Source of the DNA: Mesorhizobium hawassense
GTDB taxonomy: Bacteria > Pseudomonadota > Alphaproteobacteria > Rhizobiales > Rhizobiaceae
Direction of reading: 5' to 3'
Assembly: GCF_003289945.1 (NCBI RefSeq)
Contig: NZ_QMBP01000011.1
Coordinates: 1-64,000, forward strand
Length of the DNA: 64,000 nucleotides
In this document: positions 8,764 through 17,064 of the stretch, piece after piece
Layout: the number at the start of each line of letters is the position of its first letter
Numbering within the stretch: the stretch's first letter is position 1
The notes under the pieces: model-generated
Told to the model about the DNA's origin: nothing
Seen by the model: only the letters and a program-made list of their open reading frames with translations
Databases searched by the model: none
Translations under genes and position numbers: made by a program

Positions 8764-10325
8764 GGGGCTGCCGAAATCGAATCTCGTCTCGCCATCTCAA
8801 CCACAGGATCAAGCGAAGGGAAGAGGAAGGCATCAAGGCGCACGCCATTGTCTGCCTTAAGCATGCGAAGAGCAGACTGCGCTTCAGGAGCTGGGGCAAT
8901 GAGGAAGTCACGAACAGTTTGATGATCAGGCTTCATTCTGATCAAAATCGTCACATCTGGCCCAACGAGACCCCGGTTCCAAAATATCCAGCGTGGATAA
9001 CCGGTGACGATAATCCGATAGCGCGCGATCCATATCGCGACGGAGAATTCTTCATTGACGCGCATAAGCTTTCTTCTGGGCTCGTAAAGTGCGGACCCGC
9101 CGACCCTCCTAATGCCCGACATCAAGTCCTCGATGATCTGCTGGCGGATCTGATTGAGCCGGTTGCTGACATCGAGTTTCCGATAATTCGCTGAGGCGTC
9201 GTATCCGATCAACTGGTAGGCGGCCTTCATGCTTCCAAATCGGTGCGAGTAAATGGAGGCTGAATGACAGCCGGGGGCGGCGTCAATGATTGGGCTGGAC
9301 AGCTTCCCCCGCGCTTTCAGGAGCTTGGTCAGATCGGCAAGCAGCTCCTCATCGGGCTTGAGGTAAGCGCGCGCGCGCCTGATAGCTTGCGCACGATCGA
9401 ACAGCGCCCGGGTCACGAGCGGCTCGATGACATTGTCGGCGCGAACAAATGCGCTTGGCGGATTTCTCACCCGGTCGTGTAGAAGTCTATGGGATATTCG
9501 ATTCCAGACATTGTTGCCGATATACTTCTCGCTCGCCAGTATCGTGCCCACGCATGCTTTGGTCCATGATCTGCCGCGTTCAGTGACCAGGCCGCGAGCG
9601 TTTAATGCAGTCGCAATTTCGGCTTCCGTTTTTCCCTTTTTAACGAATTGATTGAACATCCATCGGACAGTCGAGAGCTCGTTCTCTGGCCCCGGGACGA
9701 GAATGACACGGTCACTGGCCAGCCCTTTTCGCTCGTTGCGATGAAGCATTGCCTTGGGATTTCCGGAGCCGTCAACAAGAAGGCGTCTGAAGCCGTAGCC
9801 GGCGGGGCCACCGCCGCTGAAACCCAGTGCGACTATGCGGCATTGACCGGCGAAGACCCTGTTCGACAGCATGCGACTGTACTCCGCAGCCATGCTTCGT
9901 TTGATTGCCTTCAGCACGTCGGACCCGATGCTCCCATCGTTGACGAATAGCTCGGCGCAGAACTCGATCCGCACTCCAGCTATCTGGCACCGGTATTCAT
10001 AAGAGGCGCTTTCATCGGTATTCTGGAAGCGCCCCCAACGGCTCACGTCGTAGACAACGACCGTTTCGAAATCGGCTCGCCGGCTTTCGACATCCTCCAA
10101 CAGCCGCTTCAGACCTGGGCGACCCATGAGGCTGAGGCCACTTCGCCCGGGATCCTCATAGGTTGCAACAATGTCGTAACCCATGACGTTCGCATAATTG
10201 CGGATCGCATCTCTCTGGTTGTCGATCGAGTAGATTTGTCTCTCTGTCGACATGCGCAGATACTCGGCCGCGCGAGCCCTGGGCCTTGTTGAGGGGCTGT
10301 AAGGGTTCGTTGGAGGCTTATCCAT
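8760..10325 (-). CDS. Large serine recombinase
   Basis: A serine-type site-specific recombinase of 521 residues from the ATG at 10323-10325; a TTG at 10361 would add 12. The resolvase catalytic domain opens AAEYLRMSTERQ with the nucleophile serine at about residue 26. It continues with the conserved DPGRSGLSLMGRPGL and VVVYDVSRWGR motifs, followed by a Recombinase domain (GGGPAGYGFRRL). The usual zinc ribbon is not evident. Instead the C-terminal part has a YSHRFGSMKAAYQLIGYD segment like the repeats found with homing-endonuclease and MerR-like helices. Such proteins integrate, excise or invert DNA. It is transcribed with the RepB-like gene downstream and faces hicB divergently. Attachment sites were not found. 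Confidence 0.88.
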   Translation of the reverse strand: MDKPPTNPYSPSTRPRARAAEYLRMSTERQIYSIDNQRDAIRNYANVMGYDIVATYEDPGRSGLSLMGRPGLKRLLEDVESRRADFETVVVYDVSRWGRFQNTDESASYEYRCQIAGVRIEFCAELFVNDGSIGSDVLKAIKRSMAAEYSRMLSNRVFAGQCRIVALGFSGGGPAGYGFRRLLVDGSGNPKAMLHRNERKGLASDRVILVPGPENELSTVRWMFNQFVKKGKTEAEIATALNARGLVTERGRSWTKACVGTILASEKYIGNNVWNRISHRLLHDRVRNPPSAFVRADNVIEPLVTRALFDRAQAIRRARAYLKPDEELLADLTKLLKARGKLSSPIIDAAPGCHSASIYSHRFGSMKAAYQLIGYDASANYRKLDVSNRLNQIRQQIIEDLMSGIRRVGGSALYEPRRKLMRVNEEFSVAIWIARYRIIVTGYPRWIFWNRGLVGPDVTILIRMKPDHQTVRDFLIAPAPEAQSALRMLKADNGVRLDAFLFPSLDPVVEMARRDSISAAP

Positions 10326-10477
10326 CGTCGCGCCATCGAGCCCAATATCAGCGGAGACCAACTAGCGAGGCTCGCCTGAGTATTTTGTGAGCAAAATGCG
10401 GCCAAATTCATGGCTCGTTGCCTTGACGTGAGAATTATTATTGAATGGTGGCAGGTTTCGGAAAAATGTCAGAAATA

Positions 10478-10493
10478 GTGTGTATTAACACAC
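10478..10493. promoter_or_regulatory. Palindrome GTGTGT-ATTA-ACACAC
   Basis: Perfect 6-base arms around ATTA lie between the divergent recombinase and hicB starts, 47 bases before the hicB ATG. This fits an operator for HicB autoregulation or a recombinase regulator, or part of a recombination site. Confidence 0.45.
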
Positions 10494-10539
10494 AACTTTA
10501 TCACGCGTATGCGCAGCGGACATTCCATCTAGGTAGAAC

Positions 10540-10803
10540 ATGCGTCACTATTTCGGGCTGATCCACAAAGACGAGGGTAGCGATTTCGGCGTGTCCTTTC
10601 CCGACTTTCCCGGCGTCATCACCGCTGGCGCGACCCTTGACGGGGCGCGCATGCTGGCCGAGGCGGCGCTGGCCTTTCACGTTGCGGGTCTCATTGACGA
10701 CGGCGAGACTATTCCTGATCCTGTTCCCCGTGAGCGGGTCATGGCAGAAGCCGACCGGCGAGGACTTGCCACCGTCATGACGGTCCCGCTGCGGACCCGC
10801 TAA
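10540..10803 (+). CDS. Short HicB-like antitoxin, no HicA seen
   Basis: The 87-residue protein begins MRHYFGLIHKDEGSDFGVSF and then has PDFPGVITAGATLDGA, the partial RNase-H-like fold of HicB antitoxins. Full-length HicB proteins normally carry a C-terminal ribbon-helix-helix or HTH. This one stops after the first domain, in VMTVPLRTR, so it is truncated or a domain-only form. No HicA toxin frame (about 60 residues with a conserved GSH) is visible on either side. It is therefore an orphan or decayed antitoxin in an accessory region. Confidence 0.75.
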   Translation: MRHYFGLIHKDEGSDFGVSFPDFPGVITAGATLDGARMLAEAALAFHVAGLIDDGETIPDPVPRERVMAEADRRGLATVMTVPLRTR

Positions 10804-10972
10804 AAGGTTTACTGCCGGGAGAGGGGCCTTTCTCCTCTGGAAACCATGATGTTCAACTGCCGGGAAACCGTGATTCACTTCGTGAGCCGGCGCGCCGCCG
10901 TTCCGCCGCAATGCGACCGCACTTGGCGATTCTGCCCCCGTTTCCAATTCCTGGGGCTTCAGAGGAGTTCTA

Positions 10973-11290
10973 GTGATGATTAAGAAGGCTATTCTGGCGG
11001 TGCTCATGACAGCCGCGCTCGCCGGCTGCGAGACCCAGACCGAAGGCCAGCAGCGGGCCACCACCGGCGCACTCATCGGCGGTGCCGGCGGCGCGCTGGT
11101 CGGCCAGGCGATTGGCGGCAACACCAAGAGCACGGTGATTGGCGCCGCCAGCGGCGCGCTGCTCGGCGCCGTCGTTGGCAGCGCCACCACCCCACAGCGC
11201 CGCGGCGACCAACTCTGCCGCTATCAGGACCGCTACGGTCGCATCTACACCGCGCCCTGCGACGACCGGTACTACAACGGCGATTATTGA
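10973..11290 (+). CDS. Glycine-zipper outer-membrane lipoprotein
   Basis: A 105-residue protein with a lipoprotein signal ending LAGC at cysteine 19, so it should be acylated and cut by signal peptidase II. The middle carries repeated small-residue motifs (GALIGGAGGALVGQAIGG, then GAASGALLGAVVG) typical of the glycine-zipper family related to the 17-kDa surface antigen. The tail is rich in R, Y, C and D. AGAGGAG lies about 9 bases before the ATG. Proteins of this type sit in the outer membrane and contribute to envelope stability; the exact role is unknown. Confidence 0.82.
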   Translation: MMIKKAILAVLMTAALAGCETQTEGQQRATTGALIGGAGGALVGQAIGGNTKSTVIGAASGALLGAVVGSATTPQRRGDQLCRYQDRYGRIYTAPCDDRYYNGDY

Positions 11291-11301
11291 TCGTCGGCTC
11301 T

Positions 11302-11340
11302 ACCTTCTCCTCGTTCACGGACCGTTCACGGGGAGAAGGT
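11302..11340. repeat. Palindromic intergenic element downstream of the lipoprotein gene
   Basis: ACCTTCTCC and GGAGAAGGT form a perfect 9-bp stem separated by 21 bases, 11 bases after the lipoprotein stop. The GGGGAGAAGGTGCCG flank resembles a palindromic repeat common between genes in rhizobia, as I remember it. It may also act as a terminator. Confidence 0.5.
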
Positions 11341-11602
11341 GCCGCGAAGGGTGGGGCGGCGCCAAGGTCTTAGACACTGTCAAGTGCTGGCGCGGAAGCG
11401 GCCTTTGGGGGCGCGGGTATCGGTCATGTTGCGCCTTTCACGAGGGCCTTGGAACACTGGTGGACGCATACGGTCGCGTGCGCTGCAAAAGGTTCTTGTG
11501 CAACGCAACAATCAATGCGTAGATGGGTTTGGGTAACGCTGGCGGCGGGGTCAGGATGGCCGGAGAGCGGATCTGAGACCCGATACGACACACTTCGACG
11601 CG

Positions 11603-12670
11603 TTGCACGGATTGCGAGGTATCGCTGCCGTTCTGGTGATGCTTGGTCATTTCAGTGAACTTACGGCGCGGCATCTTGATCTGGCGCCGTCAGGCTTTCT
11701 CGCCGTCGACCTGTTTTTTCTGCTGAGCGGCTTCGTGATTGCCCACGCCTGTGACGAGAAGTTCCGAAAAGGGATGTCTTTCTGGCAATTCGCGGAGGCC
11801 CGCATCATCAGGCTTTACCCGTTGTATTTCGCCGCCATAGGTGTCGCCATGGTCGGCGTGGGCGCGACCATCGCGATGCACGGGCTAAGCTCGTATTCGC
11901 GTCTGGATTTGCTTGCGAGCCTTGTGTTTTCCCTTCTTTTCCTGCCCACGCCGCCATCGCTTTCAGTCGGTCCAGATGTGCTTTTTCCGCTGAATGGTCC
12001 GGCATGGTCGCTTTTTTATGAACTTGTCGCCAACGCGGCTTTCGCCGCATTGGCCCTGAGGCTTGCTCGCCGCTCGCTGGCCGCTATCTTCAGCCTTGCT
12101 TTCCTGGCGCTGGCGTTGATGGCCTGGGACGGCGTCATCCTGGGCGGCGGCGCCCATTGGGACGGCACGATCGCGGCTCCCGCCCGGATCGCCTTTTCCT
12201 TCTTCCTCGGGGTTTATCTGCGGCGATATGCGGCCCGGGACAGCCGGGATGGCAATCTTTACATGCCGATCCTGCTGGCGCTTTGCGCGGGACTGATGAT
12301 CTTCCGTCCCGCCGGAAATGCGCAATTGTACGATCTGGCGATTATAGTGCTGGTCTGGCCCTGGCTTGTTCTCATGGCTTCCCGCCTGCGGCTCTCGGGC
12401 TTCTGGCGCGCGATCGCCCTGTTCTCCGGCAACATTTCCTACGCCATCTATGCACTTCACACGCCGCTGATCAGGATCGTGAACGTCCTGGACGAATCCG
12501 TCACTGGAACCTTGTGGAACCAGCACGGCCTGCCATTCGTCGTGGGAACATCCATTTTCGTCATCGCGGTCGCGGCGTTCGCGCACTATGTCTACGACAA
12601 GAATGTGCGGACGTTTCTGCGGCATCTGCTTTCGCTGCGGCGCGCACGCGAGGAGGTGACGCAGTTCTAA
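11603..12670 (+). CDS. Membrane acyltransferase (acyltransferase 3 family), start codon uncertain
   Basis: A multi-pass membrane protein of the acyltransferase 3 family, which O-acetylates or O-succinylates surface sugars and polysaccharides. Visible family motifs are the N-terminal LHGLRGIAAVLVMLGHF with the catalytic-type histidine, the SGFVIAHA segment, RLYPLYF, and about ten hydrophobic helices. The conserved FDALHGLRG motif starts before the first ordinary start codon in frame (TTG at 11603). Upstream the frame is open back to a stop at 11534 but has no ATG, GTG or TTG, only a CTG at 11573 with GGAGAG six bases before it. Either a rare start is used or the original start has mutated. It converges on the acyltransferase gene at 12843. 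Confidence 0.82.
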   Translation: MHGLRGIAAVLVMLGHFSELTARHLDLAPSGFLAVDLFFLLSGFVIAHACDEKFRKGMSFWQFAEARIIRLYPLYFAAIGVAMVGVGATIAMHGLSSYSRLDLLASLVFSLLFLPTPPSLSVGPDVLFPLNGPAWSLFYELVANAAFAALALRLARRSLAAIFSLAFLALALMAWDGVILGGGAHWDGTIAAPARIAFSFFLGVYLRRYAARDSRDGNLYMPILLALCAGLMIFRPAGNAQLYDLAIIVLVWPWLVLMASRLRLSGFWRAIALFSGNISYAIYALHTPLIRIVNVLDESVTGTLWNQHGLPFVVGTSIFVIAVAAFAHYVYDKNVRTFLRHLLSLRRAREEVTQF

Positions 12671-12671
12671 A

Positions 12672-12771
12672 GCATGTCTCCCGAAAGTGGGAACCGGTTT
12701 CGGGATGAAGACATGCGTAAATCAAAAACCTAAAGCGCATGGAGCGAATCCCAAGGATCGCGACGCGCTTT
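12672..12771. repeat. Nested palindromic intergenic repeat of rhizobial type
   Basis: Two palindromes lie in tandem between the convergent acyltransferase genes. GCATGTC (12672-12678) pairs with GACATGC (12710-12716) and encloses CCCGAAA/TTTCGGG (12680-12704). Then AAAGCGC (12732-12738) pairs with GCGCTTT (12765-12771). The CCGAAA-gtgg-ACCGGTTTCGG core is, from memory, one of the commonest intergenic repeats of Rhizobiales. It may terminate transcription from both sides. Confidence 0.65.
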
Positions 12772-12842
12772 AGCCGGGTTCCTGCCGCATCGGCGGCGAT
12801 CGGACAATGCGCCGGACCAGCGATGTGCAACCGTTGCCGATG

Positions 12843-14030
12843 CTACTCGGCGGGACTTGGCTCAAGCGCCGGCTTCTTACGTGCAAACCGGCGCAACACC
12901 ACGCGTCCGAGTTGCTGCCCGGGCATCTCGACGAGCCTGTAGGTCACGAAGGACAGAAGACAAACCACCGGCAGCACGACCGCCAGCACGATGGCGAAGC
13001 GCAGCGGCGCGCCGAGGTCGTCGCCATAACGGGCAATGACGAAGGCCGCCACCGGCTGCAGAACCAGAAGGTGGATCAGATAGATGCTGTAGGACAGTTC
13101 GCCGAGCACATGAAAGATGCCTCCGCCCAACGCGACGGCGACCTTTCGCGCCACGGCGCCCGCCGCGCCGGGTAGCATCCGATAGAGGACGAGGGCAAAG
13201 AACCCAAGCACCAGCGCCTCGCGTATCAGGAACTTCTCAAGGCCGTAGCCGTCGCCGAAAGGGATGGCCGCAAGCGCCATGGCCAAGGCCAAATGCAGCA
13301 GCGGTCGCGGTTGGCTCTGCCCCAGAACGCCCGCCAGAAGCATGCCGCACAGGAAAACCTGGATCTTCAGCGGCAGGAAGGACGGCATCGGGAAATGGAC
13401 CGACATCAACTTGAGGACAACCACCGCCAGAGCGCCGAGCGCCGCCACGACTAGCGCGGTCCAGACCCATCCGAAACGCCGTGCCAAAAGCATGAGCGCC
13501 GGGAAGGCCGCGTAGAATTGCATTTCCAGCCCGAGGCTCCAGTCGGGCAGCGGTGTCCGGTAGGCGAGGTTCGGGGAAAGGCCGAACAGGAATGTCAGGT
13601 GGGCGACAATGTTCTTCAGGCTGCTGTCGAGGAAGCGCTCGGGCGCCTGCGGCGGGCGCTGCAGGAATGCGTCGATGACCGTGCGCGACTCATAAAGATA
13701 CGGGCCGAGCGCCAGCGCGAAGAACAGCATGACGTAGAACAGCGGCGCGATGCGAAAATAACGCCGCGTCCAGAATTTGAGCCAGGTTTCAGGCCTTTGC
13801 CAGGGCTCCTTGTCCTGGCGCAGTTGATAGTGAAACACCATCAGGAAGCCGGACAGCATGATGAAGAGATCGACGCCGAGCGCAGGGTCGCCAAGCACCG
13901 GAACATGCCAGCCGGTAAGGAGCAGGCAATGTCCTACCAGCACCCATAATGCGGCGGCAGCGCGAAGGCCGTCCAGGCATTCGATGCGCGATGACTCGGT
14001 AAGGCTACTGTTCATGCTGCAATGCAGCAT
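12843..14030 (-). CDS. Membrane acyltransferase (acyltransferase 3 family)
   Basis: A 395-residue multi-pass protein with the family hallmarks: IECLDGLRAAAALWVLVGH at the N-terminus, GVDLFIMLSGFLM, RRYFRIAPLFY, a WSLGLEMQFYA segment, and a late LSYSIYLIHLL. It should transfer an acyl group to an extracellular or lipid-linked sugar in the inner membrane. Two ATGs are possible, at 14030 and 14015 (MNSSL), and neither has a good ribosome site. The two codons lie inside the palindrome ATGCTGCA-T-TGCAGCAT (14014-14030). With the flippase, the glycosyltransferase and the other acyltransferase it forms a surface polysaccharide region. Confidence 0.85.
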   Translation of the reverse strand: MLHCSMNSSLTESSRIECLDGLRAAAALWVLVGHCLLLTGWHVPVLGDPALGVDLFIMLSGFLMVFHYQLRQDKEPWQRPETWLKFWTRRYFRIAPLFYVMLFFALALGPYLYESRTVIDAFLQRPPQAPERFLDSSLKNIVAHLTFLFGLSPNLAYRTPLPDWSLGLEMQFYAAFPALMLLARRFGWVWTALVVAALGALAVVVLKLMSVHFPMPSFLPLKIQVFLCGMLLAGVLGQSQPRPLLHLALAMALAAIPFGDGYGLEKFLIREALVLGFFALVLYRMLPGAAGAVARKVAVALGGGIFHVLGELSYSIYLIHLLVLQPVAAFVIARYGDDLGAPLRFAIVLAVVLPVVCLLSFVTYRLVEMPGQQLGRVVLRRFARKKPALEPSPAE

Positions 14031-14435
14031 GGCGAGGGAGTCCCGAATGTCAACCCGCGATAGGATATCAGCTGAAATTTGAAGCGATCACTCCCGCCAT
14101 ATCGGCGGCCTAGCTCGAGCATACAGGCTGTCGCGAGATCTTTGCGACGACGAGGAATTACCCGCTGACGGCGTAGGCCTTCGCGAAGCGGGCTCAGCAG
14201 CCCGAATTGCGAGGGCTGATGGGACAAATGGGTATTAGATTCGGGAGGAGCTTCGACTTTCTGGGACATGACACCTGGTCGCAGCGTCAGCACGAAGGCA
14301 CGCCGAAATCCTAGGGGGCTGTACGGCGGCTGTGCGCAGCATTTCGGCCGTTCGGTGACCATCGGGCTCTGCCTCAAAGCAGACCGCTCTAGACTTTGAA
14401 CTGGGCGCGCCAAAAGATGGCCGTCGTAATGCAAG
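14031..14435. other. Gene-free stretch between acyltransferase and flippase genes
   Basis: About 400 bases. A 140-codon minus-strand frame spans it (14012-14434, start ATG just after the flippase stop). It is rich in R, P and S, has no recognisable motif, and overlaps the acyltransferase start. I see no good evidence that it is translated. Confidence 0.45.
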
Positions 14436-15947
14436 TCAAAGTGCGAATTTCCGGTAGAAGCGCCCCCCCATTACACTCGCCTCAAAGGCCAGCTCGATTA
14501 TCCCTTTGCGGCTTGAGCTGAATGCCATGACGACGGCCAGGAAAATGACATAAGACGCGACGAGAGAGAGCAACAGCGCTATGAAGGTACCTGGTAGCGA
14601 TGCTTTAAGCCCGTATAGCATGACGCTGGTCATGATGGCCGACACAAAGTACGGCCACAGAACCTCCAGCATCTGCTTGAAGCTTAGCGGGCCGCGCCTT
14701 GTCGCCCCCCACCACAGGATCGGTCCCTGGATGGTGCCCACGCCTATGTAGAAGGCGGCGACTCCGCTTATGCCCCATGGTAACCCGCATACGAATGAGG
14801 CTACAAAAAGGGCGGAGCTCAAGGCGCCCCAGTTTCTCATTTCCTTTGTCCGGTCCTGGCTGATGAATAGCCAGCCGGTGCTGCTACTGATCGGTGCGAA
14901 AATGGCGCCAAAGGCCAGAATGGAAAATACCTCGGATACCTCCGACCATCTGGGCCCAAGCAATGTCAGGATGAGCAACTGGCTGTTTATGATGGCGAAT
15001 ATCACCGCCGGGTACGTGGCTAGAATCGTCAGTTCCAGCATTCGGAAATAAAAACGGCGGTATGTTCCCGGCTCGCTCAAGGTTCGTGCAAGAGAAGGAA
15101 GAGCGACTTTTGCTATCGGCGTTGTGATCTGGCTTAGCGGCAACAAAAGCAGCTTGTATGCCCTATCATAAATGCCAAGAGGCATCTCACCGAGGTAGCG
15201 GCCGATCAATATGTTGTCAAAATTCCTGGCGAAAAAGTTCAGGAAATTGAAGGACGTTATGTTGGCGCCAAAATTCAACAGATGGAAATTCTGGCTTCGC
15301 AGAGCAGGCCTGCTCGGAACCCATTTGGCAAACCACCAGGCAAGCAAAAGTGTGGTCAGCGCCGTCGCGATCTGGCTGTAGACGAGCGCCCAATAACCGA
15401 AGCCATTCCACGCGAAAAGCAGGCATGTCGCGGACCCGGCCAGAAAGCTGACCAATTCGACCAGCGCGATTTTCGCGAAGAGAAGCTGCCGATTGAGCAA
15501 GGCCAAATGCTGGGCGCAGAGACCACCAATCACAAAGGTCGCGCTGAGGCCTACCACGATGGGCACGATCCGCGGTTCTCTGAAGAAAACACCGGCTACC
15601 GGGGCAAGGGCAATCACGGTCAGGCAAATAGCCGCGCTGAGCCCCACATTGACCCAGAAAACGAAGCTTAGCTGCTCTTGGTTGATCTCGTCCCTCTGGA
15701 CGGTGGCTTGGGTCAAGCCGAAATCCGAGAAAAGCGCCGCGAACGCGAACAATGGCGCAGCCATCGCCACTATGCCAAAATCCTCAGGCAGGAGAAGCCG
15801 GGCTACAAGGATCTGGTAGCAGAATTGCATCAGGAACTTGAGCGCCTGCGACACGAAATTGATGGCCGTCCCGTTCACCGAGGCGACTTTGAGCTCGGCC
15901 CGTGACATTCGGTTGTCAGAAAATGCAAATCTATTAGCCGAAGCCAT
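14436..15947 (-). CDS. Wzx-type lipid-linked oligosaccharide flippase
   Basis: A 503-residue integral membrane protein with about 12-14 helices, of the polysaccharide biosynthesis/MOP family (WzxC/ExoT-like). Typical features are the N-terminal INFVSQALKFLMQFCYQI helix, then VARLLLPEDFG, and LIGRYLGEMPLGIYDRAYKLLLLP near the middle. It should flip undecaprenyl-linked oligosaccharide units to the periplasmic face for assembly of exopolysaccharide or O-antigen. Its ATG starts one base after the glycosyltransferase stop (TGA-G-ATG), so the two are translationally coupled. Confidence 0.88.
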   Translation of the reverse strand: MASANRFAFSDNRMSRAELKVASVNGTAINFVSQALKFLMQFCYQILVARLLLPEDFGIVAMAAPLFAFAALFSDFGLTQATVQRDEINQEQLSFVFWVNVGLSAAICLTVIALAPVAGVFFREPRIVPIVVGLSATFVIGGLCAQHLALLNRQLLFAKIALVELVSFLAGSATCLLFAWNGFGYWALVYSQIATALTTLLLAWWFAKWVPSRPALRSQNFHLLNFGANITSFNFLNFFARNFDNILIGRYLGEMPLGIYDRAYKLLLLPLSQITTPIAKVALPSLARTLSEPGTYRRFYFRMLELTILATYPAVIFAIINSQLLILTLLGPRWSEVSEVFSILAFGAIFAPISSSTGWLFISQDRTKEMRNWGALSSALFVASFVCGLPWGISGVAAFYIGVGTIQGPILWWGATRRGPLSFKQMLEVLWPYFVSAIMTSVMLYGLKASLPGTFIALLLSLVASYVIFLAVVMAFSSSRKGIIELAFEASVMGGRFYRKFAL

Positions 15948-15948
15948 C

Positions 15949-16923
15949 TCAAGCAGCTCGAACAGTCGTGACCTTGTTTTTGACTTGCCTCAGAATCGAC
16001 GCAGCAATCCGCCAGTTCATCATCCCGGCCGTCGCAAGCGGCAATAACCTCCTCTCGGCGAGTAGTGTGCGGGTCTTGTACTCGGCAGACAAACGCTCCA
16101 TTGCGCGAATGCGCTCCTTGAGAAGGCAAACAAGTCTCGAATTGGCAGATAGTCGATGATCAAGCAAAAGCTTCTTCGACTGATCGACTTGTCCGTCGTA
16201 GTTTACCGTCGTCCTGCTCCACCCGGCGCCTCGAGGCGTGTACATGTAGCCGTGAGCGTTGCTGGCCACGTACTTTGCTCCTTCGAGCAGCGCGTCCATC
16301 ACAAAAAGGAAATCTTCGCCGTGGCGAGAATTGGACGGATAGCGCAGGGATCGATCCGCCAGGAATTTTTGCTTGAACATCGGTTTCAGCAGGCCCCAGT
16401 CCGTGTCGATGCCGTAGGGCCTTGCATGTGTCAGGAACGTCTCGATGTCGATCAGCGTCATGTCGTCGGTGAACCCGATGGTCGCGGGACTGGAGGCGTC
16501 GGTTGCCGGATCGTAGTATGAGAACTTGTCGGTGACGATGTCGGCATCTTGTGGTGCGGCGACCGTGACAAGCCGCTCGACCCGCCCTGGCGCGTACGCG
16601 TCGTCGGCGTCCAGGATTGCGACCCAATCCCCGCTGGCGACCTCCAGGCCGGCATTGCGGGCGGCCGAAGGCCCTGCATTTTTGGGCAGGTGAATGACCT
16701 TGATGCGGCTGTCCTTCCGCGACATCGCTCCGGCAAGCTCCGGGGTTGCGTCCGTCGAACAATCATCGACGACAATGATTTCTGTAACAGCATCCCCCTG
16801 TGCCACCGCGGAACTGACAGCGCGCTCAAGAAACGGAGACGCGTTGTAGGCGGCAATCAAGACCGAAACGGTAGGACGTATAAAGGGCGGTTTGTGGGCA
16901 GGGCTGCGAAAATTTACGGTCAT
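15949..16923 (-). CDS. Family 2 glycosyltransferase
   Basis: A GT-A fold inverting glycosyltransferase of 324 residues from the ATG at 16921-16923, which has AGAGG 6 bases upstream; an ATG at 16962 would add 13 residues. Motifs: VSVLIAAYNASPFLERAV, then VVDDCSTDAT, then NAGPSAARNAGL, then the metal-binding ILDADDAY, then SRHGEDFLFVMDAL. The C-terminal 80 residues are helical and basic. It probably adds a sugar to a lipid-linked repeat unit that the coupled flippase exports. The substrate cannot be told from the sequence. Confidence 0.87.
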   Translation of the reverse strand: MTVNFRSPAHKPPFIRPTVSVLIAAYNASPFLERAVSSAVAQGDAVTEIIVVDDCSTDATPELAGAMSRKDSRIKVIHLPKNAGPSAARNAGLEVASGDWVAILDADDAYAPGRVERLVTVAAPQDADIVTDKFSYYDPATDASSPATIGFTDDMTLIDIETFLTHARPYGIDTDWGLLKPMFKQKFLADRSLRYPSNSRHGEDFLFVMDALLEGAKYVASNAHGYMYTPRGAGWSRTTVNYDGQVDQSKKLLLDHRLSANSRLVCLLKERIRAMERLSAEYKTRTLLAERRLLPLATAGMMNWRIAASILRQVKNKVTTVRAA

Positions 16924-17064
16924 CCGGCACCTCTGGGGAGCGAACCCGGTAGAACCCGCCATTCCCCGGGTCTTGGAAAAAGCCGCTCCTGCCTAGCAGC
17001 CGTTGCTGAGGCCGGGATTAGGTGACGATGAAGCGAAACTGAAATCGAAGCCGAGACAGTGGCA

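Noticed and set aside
14012..14434. 140-codon minus-strand frame between acyltransferase and flippase genes
   Set aside because: No motif, low-complexity R/P/S-rich sequence, overlaps the acyltransferase start and its regulatory palindrome.
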